A program made the translations under genes and the position numbers. From contig JAXGMN010000038.1 of assembly GCA_040768665.1 (NCBI GenBank), forward strand, positions 62,001 through 126,000: DNA of 64,000 bases, read 5' to 3'. The DNA is from JABWBD01 sp040768665. Lineage in GTDB: Bacteria; Planctomycetota; Planctomycetia; Pirellulales; Thermoguttaceae. Every line of letters starts with the position of its first letter. Within the stretch, counting starts at the first letter, position 1. This document shows, in pieces, positions 17,292-25,807 of this stretch. Under the pieces are notes generated by a model. That model had not been told where the DNA came from and made no database searches. It saw only the letters and a program-made list of their open reading frames with translations.

Positions 17292-18684
17292 ATGGCCCGA
17301 ACTCGAATCAGTGCGACGGGACTTGCGCGGCTGCTGAACTCCGCCGCGCGGCCGATCTATGTGCTGAACGACGAGCAGAGGATCGTCTTCTGCAACACGG
17401 CCTGCCTTAACTGGGTCGGCCAGACGTCGGACGATCTCGTCGGCGTCCGCTGTGCCTACCATTCCAGCAATGCGGTCAGTCCGCTCGACGCAATCGCCTC
17501 CGGCTTGTGCCCGCCGCCTGCGGCCCTGGCGGGCAACCAGGCCGCCGGCACCGTATCCGCGCTCGACGCCGATGGCCGGCTACACCGGCGCGCGGCCCGG
17601 TTCGTCAAATTGGAGGGCGGGGTCGACGAGCTGATCGGACTGATTGTCTTTGTCGACCCCTTGGATCTCTCCGAACCCGAAGCGCTCACCGTCGACCGCA
17701 GAGAGGGCGAAAACGCCGAGTTGCACCACCGCGTTCGCAAGTACCGGGAACAGTTTGCCGTCCGCTACCGCGTCGACCGCCTCGTTGGCGAAACCCCCGC
17801 CATCCGCCAGGCCCGTGCCCAGGTCGAGCTCGCCGCCAACAGTCGTGCCAGTGTGCTCGTCACCGGTCCGATCGGAAGCGGCCGTCAGCTCGTGGCCGAA
17901 GCGATCCACTATGCCGGTGCGTCGGAACCCCGCGGGGCGCTGATTCCGCTGGCCTGCTCCATCCTCGGCCCCGATCTGATCCAATCGGCCCTCGCTGCGG
18001 CGGCCGACCGGCACACCCTCAGAGCCAAGGCTTCCGGCAGCACCCTCCTGCTGAACGACGTCGATCTCCTTCCGCGCGAAGTCCACGCGGAAGCCCTTCG
18101 CACGCTCACCAGCCGCTCCTTTCCCTTGCGCCTGATCGGAACCGCGCGCCGGCCGCTGTGCGAACTGGCCGCTCGCCACGAATACCTGCCCGACCTTGCC
18201 GCCGCGCTGAGCACGCTGGTGATCCGGTTGCCGCCGCTGGCCGAGCGTCGCGAAGACATCCCGCTTTTGGCCCAGTTGTTCCTCGAGGAAGTCAATGCCC
18301 GCAGCAAGCGCCAGCTCGCCGGCTTCACCTCCGACGCGCTCGACGCGCTCGACGCCTACCCCTGGCCCGGAAACGTCGACGAACTGGTGCTGATGGTCTC
18401 CGAGGCCCATGCCAAGGCCCGTGAACTCGAGGTCACCCTGGCCGACCTGCCCGAACGCATCCACCGCGCCGCGACGGCGCCCCCGCCATCCGCGAGTGCC
18501 GGAGCAGCGGATCGTCCTCGACGAATTCCTCGGCCGCGTGGAGCGCGAGTTGATCAGCCGTGCGCTCGCCCGCGCGAAGGGCAACAAGACCAAGGCCGCC
18601 AGGCTCCTGGGCATGACCAGGCCGCGGCTCTACCGGCGTCTCGTCCAACTCGGCTTGGAAGACGCAGAATCTTCCCCCGGATAG
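17292..18684 (+). CDS. PAS/AAA+/Fis regulator of NtrC type, degenerate and frameshifted
   Basis: The order is a PAS-like domain (residues about 10-125), an AAA+ domain (about 165-390) and a Fis-type helix-turn-helix, as in sigma-54 activators. The ATPase motifs are altered: Walker A reads GPIGSGRQ (Lys to Arg), Walker B reads LLLNDVDLL (Asp-Glu to Asn-Asp), GAFTGA is absent, and the arginine-finger block REDLYYRL reads LPDLAAAL. The PWPGN segment survives. The Fis part (KGNKTKAARLLGMTRPRLYRRL) is one frame away from the rest; removing one C from the run at 18480-18484 joins them. That is either a real frameshift or a sequence error. The gene follows nuoMN by 13 bases. It probably binds DNA or another regulator without hydrolysing ATP. 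Confidence 0.75.
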
Positions 18685-18696
18685 ACCGATCCTCCG

Positions 18697-19173
18697 ATGC
18701 CGGCAAACCCTGGCCACCCTTCCGACCCCAATCCTTGGCTCCGGGAACTCGCGGCCGCGCGGCTCGTCGTTGCCGAGCGGACGGGTACTTGGGCGGTCGC
18801 ACTTCGCCAGGCATCGGCCCTTACCGACACGCGCGTCTACGAAACCCGCAGTCTCGCCGAGTGCTGGCAGATGCTCCCCGGCTATCCGTCGAGCTTCCTC
18901 GTTCTGGAAGCCACCCCCGTGAGCATCGACGGTGTCCTGGATTACCTCGCTCGCATCAAGCGCCAGTATCCCTTGGCGCGTGCGGCCGTGGTGGCCGACC
19001 CGTCGCTCTCCGGCCACGAGTGGCTGATCCGCGAAGCGGGCGCCGTCCACTTCCTGACCTCTCGCCGCGGTGCCGGCCCTCTGGCTCTCGTCGCCCGCCG
19101 CCACCTCTCACAAATCCCCGAGCCCCGCCACGGCTTGGCCGAACGAATTTGGGCCGAACTGCCATGGGCATAG
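18697..19173 (+). CDS. Uncharacterised 158-residue protein, receiver-like fold possible
   Basis: I do not recognise a named family. The protein starts 12 bases after the regulator and probably shares its transcript. Alternating segments such as ARLVVAE, SFLVLEATP, ARAAVVADPSL and GAVHFLTS suggest an alternating beta/alpha fold reminiscent of response-regulator receivers. The usual acidic pocket and phosphorylatable Asp are not evident. There is no signal peptide or membrane segment, so it should be cytoplasmic. A role with the degenerate regulator is a guess from position. Confidence 0.65.
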   Translation: MPANPGHPSDPNPWLRELAAARLVVAERTGTWAVALRQASALTDTRVYETRSLAECWQMLPGYPSSFLVLEATPVSIDGVLDYLARIKRQYPLARAAVVADPSLSGHEWLIREAGAVHFLTSRRGAGPLALVARRHLSQIPEPRHGLAERIWAELPWA

Positions 19174-19195
19174 ACCTTCCCGCCGCTGCGACGGA

Positions 19196-20191
19196 CTATC
19201 CCACCAGCCACCGGGCAAGTGTGAAGTAGATCGTTAGCGTTACCATGTCCGTTAACGCCAAAGTGATCGGTCCCGCGGCGACCTGGGGCTCCCGTTGAAA
19301 TAAGCGGAGCAGGTTCGGCATCACGACGCCGATAATGGCGGCGCACGTCACCCCGCCGGCGACCCCCCCCAACAAACAGATGAAGACACGCGTCTGACCA
19401 AGCCAGAGCAACGCCACACTCGCCACGGCAAGGCCGCTCGCGACGCCAAGGTACAAGCCGGTCACCGCCTCCGCCCGGAGCTTCTTGAGGATCGCCTGCA
19501 CGGTCGGCTGCCCGCCATGCAAGCTCTGCAGCGCAAGACTCACCGATTGAATGCTGACGCTCTCGGCCAGTGCAAGCACGACAGGGATGAAGAGCGCGAG
19601 AGCTACCACTTTCTGCAATTCGGCCTCGAACATGCCCGACAGGAACGCCGCCAAGATGCCGCCGGCGATGTTTGTCAGCAGCCAAGGAAACCGGCCGCGG
19701 AACGCGGCGACGGGCGAGGTTTGCCGGGCGTCGGCGAGATGGACGCCGATAAGTTGAAACAGATCGTCGCTCGCTTCACGCCGATCGAGGTCCTTCAGTT
19801 CATCCGTGTACAGTTCGACGTCGACGATGCCCATGATTTCGCGTTCTTCATTGACCACCGGAAACGCAAGCAGTCGGTGGAACATGAAGAATTCGCAAGC
19901 CTCGAGCACGGTCGCCGTTGCGGGAATCGCGATGACATCCGGCGCCATGATGTCGCCAATCGATTTCTCGGGCGCGCTCAAGAGCAGCCTTCGGGTCGGA
20001 ACAACACCCTTCAGCCGGCTGTCATCGTCCACGACGTAGAAGTACACGATCCGGCCTTCGGGCGGGTTTTGACGAATGGTGGCAAGCGCTTCCGCGATCG
20101 TCTGCTTCACGTGAAGCCGTGCGTAATCCGTCCGCATATGCTGCGTAACGGGATCGTCAACCCGGTATTCAATCGGAATCGCGTGTACCAT
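19196..20191 (-). CDS. MgtE-like Mg2+ transporter: CBS pair plus membrane domain
   Basis: Residues about 15-140 form two CBS repeats (KGVVPTRRLLL, then DVIAIPATATVLEACEFF and GIVDVELYTDEL). Residues about 165-331 form the five-helix MgtE membrane domain and end with LTDMVTLTIYFTLARWL, which contains the conserved pore-site Asp of MgtE. The N-terminal superhelical MgtE_N domain found in full-length MgtE (about 450 residues) is missing; this protein has 331. The first pore-helix signature is also altered (AESVSIQSVSLAL where GN-x-G-x-Q is usual). It is probably a divalent cation transporter or channel gated through its CBS pair. The selectivity is inferred. Confidence 0.8.
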   Translation of the reverse strand: MVHAIPIEYRVDDPVTQHMRTDYARLHVKQTIAEALATIRQNPPEGRIVYFYVVDDDSRLKGVVPTRRLLLSAPEKSIGDIMAPDVIAIPATATVLEACEFFMFHRLLAFPVVNEEREIMGIVDVELYTDELKDLDRREASDDLFQLIGVHLADARQTSPVAAFRGRFPWLLTNIAGGILAAFLSGMFEAELQKVVALALFIPVVLALAESVSIQSVSLALQSLHGGQPTVQAILKKLRAEAVTGLYLGVASGLAVASVALLWLGQTRVFICLLGGVAGGVTCAAIIGVVMPNLLRLFQREPQVAAGPITLALTDMVTLTIYFTLARWLVG

Positions 20192-20275
20192 GACTACTCC
20201 GCTTCCGGAGGGTTCCTTTGAGTTCTCTTCGTCGTCTTCAGCCGCGTGAGCGCTTACGAAAAGAGGCCGGTGCGT

Positions 20276-20758
20276 TTATTGCTGGGCGACGGTTACGTTC
20301 ACCCGGGTTACGCTTTCGTCCGCGGTAATGACGATGTTCGCCGCACGCTCGGGCTTCTCGTAGGCGAGCATCACCTGCTCCCCCATGTCCATTGCTGCCT
20401 TTTGGGTCCACCCCGCGCTGGTCATCTGCTTCTTGTACTGCTCGGCCACCGCCGCACGATCTTTGTCAGTGGTAAACGCCAACGAGTAGCCCTGGGGCAC
20501 CTCCATCGCCATCTCGATCTTCGCCCCATCGAGTACATAAATGTCTTGCGGGAAGCTGTCCGGCAGTTTCGCGCCCTCACCGGATGACATGGTCATTTTG
20601 CCCTCTTCGGTTTCTATCTGCATAGTCTCCTTCGAGAGGTCCACTCTGGCCGTGCCGCCGGTCTGCAGCTCGATCGCTTTCTCGACCGCAGCCTCCTCCG
20701 CTTGTCTTCCGCAGCCGGTCACACAAACCAGGCCGATCGCCAGTACTATCGCCCGCAT
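20276..20758 (-). CDS. Small exported lipoprotein
   Basis: The 160-residue protein begins with a short hydrophobic signal and a lipobox ending at Cys16 (VTGC), which marks it for lipid attachment. AGGAG lies 8 bases ahead of the ATG. The mature part has an amphipathic start and a C-terminal half (QGYSLAFTTDKDRAAVAEQYKKQM) that looks like small alpha/beta domains of periplasmic lipoproteins. No enzyme motif was seen. The gene is on the same strand as the MgtE-like gene, 84 bases upstream of it, and may be cotranscribed with it. Confidence 0.8.
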   Translation of the reverse strand: MRAIVLAIGLVCVTGCGRQAEEAAVEKAIELQTGGTARVDLSKETMQIETEEGKMTMSSGEGAKLPDSFPQDIYVLDGAKIEMAMEVPQGYSLAFTTDKDRAAVAEQYKKQMTSAGWTQKAAMDMGEQVMLAYEKPERAANIVITADESVTRVNVTVAQQ

Positions 20759-21006
20759 TTCATGCTCCTGGAAGTCACACAATGCCTTGCCGGCGGGCAG
20801 TCGCGAAAGTGCGCCGCGCACCATCCCCAAAAACCCGCCGGGGATCGCGATATTGTCGCCGGAACTGGCGCTGTTGTCTATACCACCGGACAATCGGCGC
20901 TGCGGTTGATCGGGAGCCTTGCTGATTTCTACCAGGAATTGGCAGCCGGAACCCCCGGCCAACGAGTCCGCGACATGGTCTTTAGACATTTCGTTCGAGC
21001 TTTTCG

Positions 21007-24000
21007 TCAACACCCCGAATCCGACTGCGCCGGGCAGTCCGCGTGGTGCATGTATCGCCGGCTCCGCTCCGTGTCCAAAGCTGCCTCCAGGCGGGAGAAG
21101 ATCTCGATTGCCTGCGTCAGGTGCATCTGCCGTCGGGCATCTTGCGCAGGCAAATGCCGGCCGATCTCGGCGTGGGCAAGCGCTTCCTGGTAGGGTAGCT
21201 TTCGTTGCCGGGCGTGCGACAGCGCACGGAGCCATGCTCGCATGGCCGCACGGCGTCTCCCGGCGAGCCAGCGGGCTCGGCCCTTGGCCAACCCGGCGTC
21301 CGCTCGGCCAAGGGGAAACACGCGTGCATAGCGGCGCAGGCCGCGGCAAGCTCGGCGGGCGAGGCCGGCTGCATCCGGCTGACTGCCGCTTTCCCACAGG
21401 GTGAGATAAGTACCGGCGACTCCGGAGAAGCCGCCGAGCGTGTAGTAGCCGGTCGGCGAAGTGAGTTGTTCGACCATGCGCATCCCGGCGTCGGCGGCTT
21501 CCCGTGCGGCGGGGGCGTTGCCACAACGCAATTGGGCCTGCGCGAGGAGGCCGTAGGATGTGATCGGGGAGACGCGGTCGATGTTCTCCTCAAACAGGGC
21601 CAAGGCGGCTTGCAGAAGCGAGACGGCTTGCTCGGCCTGGTGCGCATCGCTTGCCCGTTTCAGCATTCCCTCCGCCTGGCCGTTGAGACCCCACGCCTGT
21701 TGGAGTTGGTCGCCGCGGTTGCGTGCCGTGTCGTAGAGCTGCTTCCAAAGCTCCGATCCACGTACGAACTGCCCGCCGTGGTATGCTGCCTGGGCGAGGA
21801 TCGCGAGGCACTCTCCCCAATGCGACCAATCGCCCAAGCGATGGTAGATTGCCAGCGCCTCGCCGAGCTTTTCCTCGGCTTCCTCGAGTTTCCCGAGACC
21901 GACGGCATAAATGCCGAGTACTTGCCTCACCCAAGCCTTGGCCGGCAGATCGTCGATCTGGTCCGCAACGTTAAAACCTTCGCCAATGTAGATCCTTGCG
22001 AGCCGGTGCATTCCGACCAGGCCGAAGGAGATGCATGCGTTGGCGTAGGCGCGGGCCAGTTCGGGAGACGCCTCGGCACGCTCCGTCAAGTTGAGGGTCT
22101 TGACAAGCGCGTGCAGGAGGCGCCACTTCTCGCTGGAAAGGTAATAGATTTCGCAGAGCCGTTCGTAGGCCCTCGCCGCCTCAATCCGATGGGCCGCCTG
22201 GTCGGAGATATTTGCCGGCGGCCGTTTGCGCCAACTCCGCGGCAGACGGTGTTGCACCTGCACCAGGACTTGCCCGGCCAACCCCAAGGCCAGTTGCAAG
22301 CGGCCGGCGGGTTCTGCGCGGTGGAGCAATTGCAGGCTTGCTCGCAGGTGTCTCACCGACTCCGGCAGATTGCCCAGCCCGAGGTAGGCTTCGCCGAGCT
22401 GCCGCCGCCAGAAGGCTCGCCGAAATTCGCCGCTTCCGAGCGACGCCGCTTCATCCAATTCCAGCGCGTCGTGAAAGAACACCGCCGCCTCGGCATACGC
22501 GCCGCCGCGCAGCGACTGCCCACCGGCCTTTTCCAGATAGTCGACCGCCCGGGCCGGCTCGCCGGCCAGCCGCCAGTGATGGGCCAGCAACGGATAGCAG
22601 GAGGAAAGCTGGTCTCGATAAACCTGCTCATACCATTGGGCCGCGGATCGATGGAGCCGCCGCCGCTGGTCGAACAGCAACAGCTCGTACGCCACTTGCT
22701 GAATGATGATATGGCGGAATCCGTAAGCCAGGTCCGGATGCGGGACTTCCATCGAGATCAACTCGGCCTGCGTTGCGGCGGCCAGGTGCTCGTGCAAACG
22801 CGGCCGATCCCGTTCCACGGGGTAGTTGTCGCGCAATGCGCGGAAGCGAAATCGGCGGCCAAAGACACTCGCCACTTTGACCGCCAGTTGGTGGGAACCG
22901 CCCAGCCGATCGATGCGCTCGGCGATCGCACTGTGCAGGGTATCCGGGAAATGAAGGCGGCTGACGTCGGATGATTCCCCCGCGAGGCGGCATTGATCGT
23001 CCGTGACTTCGATCAGGCCGCTATCGCGGAGTGCGTAGGCCAGCTCTTCGGTGAACAGAGGATTGCCCTCCGATTTGTCATTGACCATCCGGACGATTGA
23101 CTCCGGGACTCGGTCCACACCCAACGTCGTGGCGATGAGGTCGGCAGTTTCTTCCGGCGACATCCGTTCCAAACGGAGATACGTGGCCTGCGGCGAGTGC
23201 AGAAGCTGCACGTATTGTCTGGTGCCCGTCTGGCTGAAGGGGCGCGTCACCAGCACCAGGACCAGCGGCCGCACCCGGCGACTGACCAGCTCTGCCAACG
23301 CCCAGGATGCCGAGTCAAGCCAGTGAGCATCCTCTAACACAACCAGCAGCGGACGCGCCTTGGCCGCCCTTCCGAGCAGGTCGATCAGCAGGTTGCGGGT
23401 GTTCTCGCCGCGGACCTGTCCGGTCATGCTGCGGGTCAACTCGTTTTCTGCAAACCCCAGGGGGATAACGTCTTCCAGAAGCGGTGCGCGAGCGAGCAGC
23501 TCCGGCTGGTCCGCGAGTTGCCGCAGGATGTGTTCGCGCCGGGTCTCGGGCGAAGCGGCGGAATCCAGATCCAGCAGCGTCTGAACGATCCTGCGCCAAG
23601 CGTAGTAGAGTGTCGAGGTCTCGACGGCATCGGCCGTTCCGAGCAGTCCGAGGGCGCCCTGGTCGCCAGCGGTCTCGAGCATCTCCCGCACGAGCCGCGA
23701 CTTGCCGATTCCGGCCTCGCCTTCCACGACCACCACGTCGGACTCGTTGCCGCCCACCAGCTCTTGCACCTTCCGTGCCAGCAGCTCACGCTCTCGTTGC
23801 CGCCCTACGAACCAGCTCCGCGCCGGCAGAGCCGGCTCGGAATCGCGCCCGAGGGGCTGATAGACTTGCACGGATGCCACTTTGCCCTTGACCATCACGT
23901 CGGGGAGACGCTCGAAGCGGAAGCGGGTGCGGGCCATGCGATAAGTCGTTTCGTCGCAAAAAACGTCGTCCAACGCGACCTGCATGAGGCGCGAGGCCAG

Positions 24001-25128
24001 GTTCACGACATCGCCCAACAACGTGTATTCGCGCCGCCGCTGATTCCCGATCGAGCCGCAGAAGACACGGCCCGTGGCAATACCGACCGAGCTGCGCAAC
24101 CCCAACTCCCCCAGCCGCGCCCGGACCGCCATGGCTGCCCGAAGACTCCGCGCGGCGTCGTCCTCGTGCGCGAGTGGCGGTACGCCAAAAGCAGCCAGGA
24201 GCGACGTCCCCTTCTCGTCGGTACCCAGCTTGTTGACGCTTCCCTCCAGGCGATAGATCTCTGTCTGGATCGAGCGGACCAGCTCGTGGGCTCTGGCCGG
24301 GGGAGTGGCATAGTTGAGTTCCGGCAAGCTGATGAACAGAGCGGAGACCATCCGGAGCTCGCCCAGCCAGTTCTCGCGGCCCACGACCAGGCGCGAGGTC
24401 ACCGCGGCGGGAATGTAGCGGCCGATCACCTCTTCCACTCCGGGGCGGAGTTCCGGGGAGGCAAGCTCAACGGGGTCGTCGTCGGCCGGCCCCGAGCCGA
24501 GCAGTACGGATCCCATCGGCAACTGCTCCCCCTGGAATCTCTTGCCGAGGTGCGACCAGGCCCGCAACGAAACCACGACCTGTCCGGGTTGCGCCCGTTC
24601 GAGTGCAGCAAACGCCTGGACGAAGGCAGGACCACACGCCAGAAACTCCCACCGGTTCATGATCCCGCCGAGATAGAGGACGACGAACTCCCCGACGCCC
24701 ACGCCGATCTTCAACGACAATGGTCGCTGATCCGGCGCCTGATAGCCGGACAGGGCCGACTGAAGATTCAACGCGCAGCGAGCCGCATGACAGGTGGCGC
24801 GGCCCGCCTCCGCCGCCGAGTCCGCGTACCACGCGGCCAAGATCGCATCGCCTGCGGTCCGCAGCACGTCGCCGCCGTGACGGAGGATTCCGTCGATGGC
24901 GCGGCCGAAATAGTCGTTGAGGATTTCGTTCAACAACTCGGCTCCCAACGCCCCCTGCTTGGCCAAACGCTCCGTGATCGCCGTGAATCCCGACAGATCG
25001 GCAACCAGCACGGCACCGTTGAGCGTATTGACAGCGGCGTCATCCGGCGATGACGCGCTCGCGATGTGCCGCAGCACGATCTTGGGCAAGTAACTGGTGA
25101 GGGTCGGGGCAACTTCTGCTTCGAGCAT
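21007..25128 (-). CDS. Soluble adenylyl cyclase-like protein: two cyclase domains, NTPase, TPR
   Basis: The 1373-residue protein has the architecture of animal soluble adenylyl cyclase: class III cyclase domain C1 (about 30-210), C2 (about 240-440), a P-loop NTPase (Walker A GEAGIGKSR near 475) and a long TPR-like helical region from about 830. C1 has both metal aspartates, D44 (VADLSGFTAI) and D94 (LRTAGDAILAAW). C2 lacks the first Asp but keeps EKGTSLLAAFG and the VNLASR pair of Asn and Arg, so one composite active site is plausible. Arg90 stands where mammalian sAC has a Lys of the bicarbonate site. The product should be cytoplasmic cAMP, sensed signal unknown. No signal peptide is present. 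Confidence 0.88.
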   Translation of the reverse strand: MLEAEVAPTLTSYLPKIVLRHIASASSPDDAAVNTLNGAVLVADLSGFTAITERLAKQGALGAELLNEILNDYFGRAIDGILRHGGDVLRTAGDAILAAWYADSAAEAGRATCHAARCALNLQSALSGYQAPDQRPLSLKIGVGVGEFVVLYLGGIMNRWEFLACGPAFVQAFAALERAQPGQVVVSLRAWSHLGKRFQGEQLPMGSVLLGSGPADDDPVELASPELRPGVEEVIGRYIPAAVTSRLVVGRENWLGELRMVSALFISLPELNYATPPARAHELVRSIQTEIYRLEGSVNKLGTDEKGTSLLAAFGVPPLAHEDDAARSLRAAMAVRARLGELGLRSSVGIATGRVFCGSIGNQRRREYTLLGDVVNLASRLMQVALDDVFCDETTYRMARTRFRFERLPDVMVKGKVASVQVYQPLGRDSEPALPARSWFVGRQRERELLARKVQELVGGNESDVVVVEGEAGIGKSRLVREMLETAGDQGALGLLGTADAVETSTLYYAWRRIVQTLLDLDSAASPETRREHILRQLADQPELLARAPLLEDVIPLGFAENELTRSMTGQVRGENTRNLLIDLLGRAAKARPLLVVLEDAHWLDSASWALAELVSRRVRPLVLVLVTRPFSQTGTRQYVQLLHSPQATYLRLERMSPEETADLIATTLGVDRVPESIVRMVNDKSEGNPLFTEELAYALRDSGLIEVTDDQCRLAGESSDVSRLHFPDTLHSAIAERIDRLGGSHQLAVKVASVFGRRFRFRALRDNYPVERDRPRLHEHLAAATQAELISMEVPHPDLAYGFRHIIIQQVAYELLLFDQRRRLHRSAAQWYEQVYRDQLSSCYPLLAHHWRLAGEPARAVDYLEKAGGQSLRGGAYAEAAVFFHDALELDEAASLGSGEFRRAFWRRQLGEAYLGLGNLPESVRHLRASLQLLHRAEPAGRLQLALGLAGQVLVQVQHRLPRSWRKRPPANISDQAAHRIEAARAYERLCEIYYLSSEKWRLLHALVKTLNLTERAEASPELARAYANACISFGLVGMHRLARIYIGEGFNVADQIDDLPAKAWVRQVLGIYAVGLGKLEEAEEKLGEALAIYHRLGDWSHWGECLAILAQAAYHGGQFVRGSELWKQLYDTARNRGDQLQQAWGLNGQAEGMLKRASDAHQAEQAVSLLQAALALFEENIDRVSPITSYGLLAQAQLRCGNAPAAREAADAGMRMVEQLTSPTGYYTLGGFSGVAGTYLTLWESGSQPDAAGLARRACRGLRRYARVFPLGRADAGLAKGRARWLAGRRRAAMRAWLRALSHARQRKLPYQEALAHAEIGRHLPAQDARRQMHLTQAIEIFSRLEAALDTERSRRYMHHADCPAQSDSGC

Positions 25129-25807
25129 CCGGTGCTTTCTTCACCCCCTCTGCACGAAAGAGATTCGGCTACTCCTTCCGCGCCGAGCGATTGTGTTAAG
25201 GTAAAGGGGCATGGTTCAAAACGGGGGCGGGCACCTCGCCGTGCGACGCTTTTTGCTGGATTACGGTTGGGTGTGGCTCGGAACGAGTCCCGTTCTTGAA
25301 CCGGGCGAGCGGAGGCCACCCCTAACGGCCTAAATCGGCCAGCGCAAAATGTTACGGGCCGGGACCTGTTTGGACCACCGCCCCGCAGGCGTGGCACCTG
25401 GAAACTTCGTCCGAAGGGCGGCGGCAGTCGGTCTGGGTGATGATTCGAGGCTCTTGATGGTGTACATCCGATCACAGGCGTGCGCGTAAGTCCGGACCAG
25501 TCGGAGGAAGGGTGACTAAAAAGTCGGTTACCGTTCCGGCGGAAGAGAGGGGGGACAGGTGCATGTTCTCGGCCAACGTCTTCGACGCGAAAATGCTCGG
25601 ACTCGCCGAAAAATGGACTGGTCCCCGACCGGGGGCGTGAACGGTTACGGATCAATGCAGGAAGCGTTCCAGTTGCCAGCCTGTCCACTTGGTTCGTCAA
25701 CATTGCATGCCGTTTCATGTGGCATAAACAGATGATGTTGTGAAGGAGCGTGCCCTACAACCGAGCCGACCGGATGCATTTCTTGTTCTTTCGTGTTGCT
25801 GCCTTCC
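25129..25807. other. Intergenic region of 679 bases between two minus-strand genes
   Basis: No convincing gene is present. At about 25550-25616 a segment begins GAGGGGGGACAGGTGCAT and closes with ATGGACTGGTCCCC; this resembles the GGGGACAG palindrome family seen at 46109 and 54437. A short GGGTGACTAAAAAGTCGGTTACC stretch lies near 25512. The region should hold the promoter of the cyclase gene. Confidence 0.5.

Noticed and set aside
20759..21526. N-terminal extension of the lipoprotein up to 21526
   Set aside because: It overlaps the cyclase gene and lacks a signal; the lipobox start at 20758 has AGGAG in front.
23518..25053. 511-codon + strand ORF opposite the cyclase
   Set aside because: It is a shadow of the well-supported cyclase gene with no domain.
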